This document shows, piece after piece, positions 27,501 to 31,312 of a stretch of 31,312 nt of DNA. Each line of letters starts with the position of its first letter. Within the stretch, counting starts at the first letter, position 1. This DNA is from Chara braunii (lineage: Eukaryota > Streptophyta > Charophyceae > Charales > Characeae): positions 2,025,719 to 2,057,030 of the forward strand of contig BFEA01000210.1 in NCBI GenBank assembly GCA_003427395.1, read 5' to 3'. The notes below the pieces were generated by a model. It was given only the letters and a program-made list of their open reading frames with translations, was not told the origin of the DNA and did no database searches. Made by a program: the position numbers and the translations under genes.

Positions 27501-28999
27501 GGACTGGTTCGCCTAGGCGGGGTAGATATCTGTTGACCTTGCTTTCATTTGGCCAGTTAGGTACCTATGTTGTTGGGTGTACAGATGGGGGCTACGGCAT
27601 AGGATGACCACCAGGACCAGGATTATGTTAAATAGAGTGTGTACACTGTGTGACAATAGAATTCTGAGCTATTTTGATGATTTTTTCTGTACAGTTGACC
27701 ATGTACTATATTAAGAGTGACGTGAGTTGTTTTGAGTGGGCCATGACACAATATTATTTTTGTATATTTTAGGATGAGATATCTCATCCCTGGGTGTATT
27801 TCTGAGTTGAGAACTACTTGACGATCACGCTGTGTATTTTACCCTGTGTACATGACGATCACGCTCACTCTCACATGTGTGGTTTTATCCTGATGTATGA
27901 TGGTTTTGTGAGAAAGATGTATGAGAGATATTTTGTGTGATATGTGTTTTGTGAATGGGAATGAATGTGAGCTGCCTACTCTTCGGTATACTCGTGCGAT
28001 CTGCCCACGGGCGGGTGATAGGGCCGGGTATAAGGAGAGGGAGCGCAGTCTGTCTTGTGAAAGTGTGAGAATCCTAAAGGATTTGTGAGTCTCTGAGACT
28101 CAAATGTTTGCCATGCCAAATGTTTATTGTAAGAGTTATGACGATGACCCATAAGTTGGTCTCTCAGTTGAGTTGTTTTATGGTAGAGGCGCCTTTTATG
28201 AAAAGGCAGTCTTTTGCTTGTTGGAAGGCTAATTTTTCAAGAGGGAAGATGTGTTAATAAGAGGTCATATGAAAGTTCATCCTAGAGAGAGAGGGATGGT
28301 TGGGAGACCTATGGAGTGAGACCTCCCTCGTATAAAGGGTGGTTAATCGATCTAATGGCATTGTAAGTTGGGGTTGAATGATACAGTCTGACGAGAAGAA
28401 CCATATTGTTGCTTGACCATTGTTTCAAGTTCGTAAGAGGTCGCAAATGGGTTAATTCGAAAGATGTCACTGGGATGTGTGGCTTTCTTGCTCTGATCAA
28501 GTAGGGCAGTCACGACCTTGTGAGTCTGGCGGTGATTTTGTTTTGTGAATGCAGAGGGGTTGTCGTGCTTCTCTGTGTTGTCCCACAGAGAACTGGTAAA
28601 CACCCTATATTTGTGACAGACCTCTGCATAGTCCCGCAGTAGGCCTGTATTGTTGCGACACACCGTTCAACCACCTGTGTTAATCTTGGGGCATTTATGA
28701 GAATACCAAGCTAACGGTAAAGTTTAGCATCACTAGGGCGCAACCCCTAGTGTCGGTTGTTGATCGGCGTAACCTGAACAGCAGGCCTACGTCGTGCCAA
28801 GGGAGTAAAGACTTCAAGGGGTGTGGCCACCTAGGAGGGTTTTACTCCTGCGGACCGGCGTGGGATAGGAGTCGAGTCGAGTCTTTCTGTGTTGTGATTG
28901 AATGCTTATAAGGAGAAAAAGTCTATCGTGGCGCAACCTGCGAGGGCACTACCGCTAAACTAACAAACGCGGTGGGCCGTAGATCTGGCACGATCACCC
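27501..28999. other. No gene seen downstream of Gag2
   Basis: AT-rich, with an 18-bp perfect palindrome GGATGAGATATCTCATCC (27772-27789). A 13-bp direct repeat TGACGATCACGCT occurs at 27819-27831 and 27853-27865. Small inverted repeats are AATCCT-AA-AGGATT (28070-28083), GAGTCTC-T-GAGACTC (28087-28101) and GGAGTAAA with TTTACTCC (28802-28848). This may include the decayed 3' untranslated region and 3' LTR of element 2, but no match to the 5' LTR was found by eye. Confidence 0.4.
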
Positions 29000-29009
29000 G
29001 GACTACGGT

Positions 29010-29226
29010 GGGCCAAGATGGAGACCTAGCCTTGGGCACTTTGGAGAAGACGCTGCACATATGAGATGGAAGGAGCAAGTTTAGAAGGACCCGAATTTAC
29101 AGAGAGTGTACAACAACAGATTTAAATTGAAATAACAGCAAAGTGGGAGGATGTCAGAACACAGATTCGCTCCCTAAACACAAAAAAAAATATCAAGCAA
29201 AGAATCCAAAAATTTTCCTCAAGCTG
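29010..29226 (+). pseudogene. Non-LTR-like ORF tail, copy 1, 5' part (split by insertion)
   Basis: One frame reads WALWRRRCTYEMEGASLEGP and then FTESVQQQI, a stop at about 29126, and AKWEDVRTQIRSL. It aligns residue by residue with copy 2 at 30454-30640 (WAIWMRRCTYEWEGARLDGP and on). It stops abruptly at the KFSSS residues inside the 11-bp target-site duplication. The other half continues at 30000. Assignment to a LINE-type ORF tail rests on truncated repeated copies and Trp/Arg-rich text, not on a catalytic motif. Confidence 0.5.
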
Positions 29227-29999
29227 TGACCAATGGAAGCGTATCCTTTTCATGATCTAATAAACTCAATGTGTCAAAAAAGATCTGATAATCTCGATAC
29301 AGTTCAATACTTCAAAACCAGTTATCCGCTGCTCTACAATCTTGGCAGCACCTGGTCTTCTTCTTTATTTAGGATATAGGAATTCATGGATTGTCGAACC
29401 TAGACTGATAACTGCTGAAGTTGCTGTGTTTTGTGCTCCTAGATTGCCGATGGCAGAACAACGCTGGCCGGAGCTGGGGCATAGCCTTGTAACCTGCAAT
29501 TGGCAGGGGTGGGAGGCCGTGTAGAGAGATCTGGGGTTTGCTGAGGGAGGAAAGCAAGCCAATGGTGAACCAGTGGGGGCTACCTTGACAACTTATGGGG
29601 TGGGGTTAGTCTGGGTAGTGAGAAGAGATCAGCTATGGCAGTGGGGGGATAGGTTAGTCTTGTTCCTGAGTTGCAATATCCTAATAAGGGAGGGCTTGGA
29701 GTTGTTCAGGATTAGGAGTCCAGTATGGCTGACTCAGCATGAGTAACTATATTCTTTTGTCAGCATCACTGGTATCATTAGTATCATCAGCATTAGAATT
29801 TTCGAAGGTTTCTGATTTCGTAAGTGCTTGAAGCACTCCATTCTCAGGTTTTTCTCAGCCGAAGCCGGGTAATGGCCCCGGTGTTACAAACTGATGTATG
29901 TTCATATGGGACGCTGGGCCCAGTTCCCAGCACGTGCTGCTCTTAAAAGAACCAAAAAAAAAAAAAAGGGCCCAAAAAAAATAATAATAAAAAAAAAAA
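29227..29999 (+). mobile_element. 773-bp poly(A)-tailed non-LTR insertion
   Basis: Flanked by the 11-bp duplication and ending in an A-rich tail (29951-29999), the hallmarks of target-primed reverse transcription. A frame from 29342 (LGYRNSWIVEPRLITAEVAVF) runs to TAG 29522-29524. It then continues open to about 29744 with LWQWGDRLVLFLSC-like text, probably the C-terminal end of the parent element's ORF. The 3' untranslated part carries a hairpin at 29913-29931, 20 bases before the tail region. The copy is 5'-truncated, lacks RT motifs, and could be a SINE or a dead-on-arrival LINE. Confidence 0.85.
29913..29931 (+). other. 3' hairpin of the poly(A) insertion
   Basis: GCTGGG-CCCAGTT-CCCAGC, preceded by GGGAC-type text. 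The same hairpin with a compensatory pair change occurs at 30986-31004. It is a possible recognition structure for reverse transcription. Confidence 0.7.
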
Positions 30000-30245
30000 T
30001 CCTCAAGCTGGCTAGGGGGGACCACCGGTGGAAGGATAGGGAAGGTGGAATGGAAAGGGGCACAGCAGGAAGCCGAGGAGGGCCAAGGGAGGATGGAAAT
30101 AGTAAGGGACTACCTACTGAAATTCCATGACTGGAGTGATATTGATACAACTATACCACTGAAGTCCCCGGAAAACTTTCCCGATTTCTTCCCCCCCCCA
30201 TCAAATTGCTTAGTTAGAATGCAGTGGTATGGGATGGATGGATGA
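30000..30245 (+). pseudogene. Non-LTR-like ORF tail, copy 1, 3' part
   Basis: Resumes at the second target-site duplication in the frame SSSWLGGTTGGRIGKVEWKG. It continues to DWSDIDTTIPL, NFPDFFPPP and MQWYGMDG, ending at TGA 30243-30245. It matches copy 2 (NWLGGNQGGRIGNVIWN, DWADVDPSIPM, DFPDPFPPP, SWYGL) throughout. Together with 29010-29226 it makes one decayed copy. Confidence 0.6.
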
Positions 30246-30269
30246 TTCCTGAAATACGAACGGTGGCTC

Positions 30270-30852
30270 GATCTGGATATGGAGGTGGTGGGACCGTATA
30301 TGGTCACAAATAGTCCCACAGGTCCCCTGGCCATGGGGGTGGAAAGCCATCCTCCTAGAGACATGGTCCCCTGATACAGAAGTAGTGGAGGATAATGAAG
30401 AATTTGTGGATAATCTATTTCGTATTGGGAGAAGAGCGGTAATGTGGGCTATCTGGATGAGAAGGTGCACCTATGAATGGGAAGGTGCTAGGTTAGATGG
30501 CCCGGATTTCACTGAGACTATCAAACAGCAAATTCAAACAGACATCCTAACGAAATGGGCTCAAGTAAAAGAAAAAGTTCAATTTCTCTCAGATAAGTCA
30601 GAAATCCAAATTCATTTGCGAAAATTCAGTCGAAATTGGCTGGGCGGAAACCAGGGAGGGCGAATCGGGAATGTCATATGGAATGATGCAAGGGAGGATG
30701 ATGATGCAGTTTTCAACAGAGACTACAAAGTGGTATTTGAGGATTGGGCTGATGTTGATCCTTCAATACCGATGCGACCATTAACAGATTTTCCAGATCC
30801 TTTCCCTCCCCCTGCATCAACCCTTGTTCCTATTTCTTGGTATGGATTGTAG
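30270..30852 (+). pseudogene. Non-LTR-like ORF tail, copy 2 (5'-truncated)
   Basis: The ATG-started ORF covers 30385-30852 (155 aa), but the same frame reads upstream from about 30270 with Trp-rich text (VPWPWGWKAILLETWSPDTE), so it is the end of a longer protein. RRAVMWAIWMRRCTYEWEG resembles the W-x2-W-x-R region seen near the C-terminus of many plant LINE proteins. The end is Pro/Phe-rich (DFPDPFPPP) and finishes SWYGL. It is a direct neighbour of copy 1, giving a tandem pair. No RT or endonuclease motif lies in the window. Family level only. Confidence 0.5.
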
Positions 30853-31312
30853 AGTAAGGCATTGCTAACTTTAACATGTCAATCTGGCGTCCTGAAAGTA
30901 GGATGAAGAGGTGATGCTTTTCTCTATCCTTCTCTATCTTCAAAGGAGAGGCAGAGAATGTTCAGTCTTCTCAAAGAAAAGGGACGCTGAGCCCGGTTCT
31001 CAGCAATTTTTGTTTCGGCCACTCCGGGTAGACTGTGAGGACCCCGGCCTCAATCTTCATATTGGTAATATCAGCCTTGGGCACTGGGACCTAGGCGTGA
31101 GGTTTGAATGTCACACTTGGGACCCTGCAGGCCAATTTTTCCATGTGCCGAGTCTCCGTAAGATCTGTAGAGACCCTACAGGGGCTGGGCATGGGAAATA
31201 GGTCTGCAGGGTCTCAGGGTCATTCAGAATGGCCGTCAGTCCCACAGAATATGCCCTACTAGTCCCTGTTTTCGTCAGAAAAGGCATTTGGTATGCAAAC
31301 CCCTGCAGAGTG
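30853..31312 (+). other. 3' untranslated-like region after copy 2
   Basis: Contains the hairpin GCTGAG-CCCGGTT-CTCAGC at 30986-31004 and, next to it, CCGGGTA... CCCCGG, which also occurs (other order) in the poly(A) insertion. A 96-codon ORF at 30911-31201 has no recognisable feature. The window ends here. Confidence 0.5.

Larger units (their letters stand above)
29216..30010 (+). repeat. Target-site duplication TCCTCAAGCTG flanking an insertion
   Basis: The 11 bases TCCTCAAGCTG occur at 29216-29226 and 30000-30010. The host coding frame stops at the first and resumes at the second, which proves insertion rather than coincidence. Confidence 0.9.

Noticed and set aside
27535-28900. 3' LTR of element 2
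   Set aside because: No match to 16911-17980 was found by eye and no clear polypurine tract precedes it, so it was not called.

Overview
The window looks like repeat-dense nuclear DNA of a plant-lineage eukaryote. It has no operons or bacterial signals. It carries two decayed Ty3/gypsy LTR retrotransposons of different families, a plant-type tRNA-Asp-like primer-binding site, poly(A)-tailed non-LTR debris and many satellites. The protein style of the downstream accessory ORFs resembles what I remember of the stonewort Chara braunii. That is recollection, not a search, so the species is a guess.

Layout. 1-1119: a TCTA microsatellite, a TATA box and an intact intronless Ulp1/SENP-type cysteine protease ORF. 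1256-1376: a 17-copy 7-bp minisatellite. About 1426-6725: gypsy element 1, 5'-truncated and broken by stops and frameshifts. Its middle third (about 3041-4518) is inverted, so reverse transcriptase and the integrase C-terminus lie on the plus strand while RNase H, a PHD finger and the integrase core lie on the minus strand. After pol come two accessory ORFs joined by ATGA stop-start overlaps. 6725-18000: no convincing gene, but many structured repeats. These include a 350-bp foldback with a 30-bp perfect palindrome, a 171-bp duplication, a CTG/TTG array, seven hairpins with a conserved loop and differing complementary stems, an alternating A-B-A-B-A satellite and a cluster of perfect stem-loops. 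17983-27500: gypsy element 2 (primer-binding site, Gag with CCHC knuckle, protease, RT, RNase H, integrase), followed by a second Gag-like ORF with its own CCHC knuckle behind a splice-acceptor-like sequence. 29000-31312: tandem remnants of a non-LTR-like ORF tail, one split by a 773-bp poly(A)-tailed insertion with an 11-bp target-site duplication.

How the parts fit. Element 1 suggests pol and two small proteins translated from one RNA by termination-reinitiation, with a histone-reading PHD finger next to integrase. Element 2 suggests retrovirus-like splicing to make a second Gag-like protein. Both copies are dead: most stops are one transition from a plausible sense codon, as expected from decay of methylated cytosines. 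The 14.6-15.3 kb hairpin array is the feature least explained by known element types.
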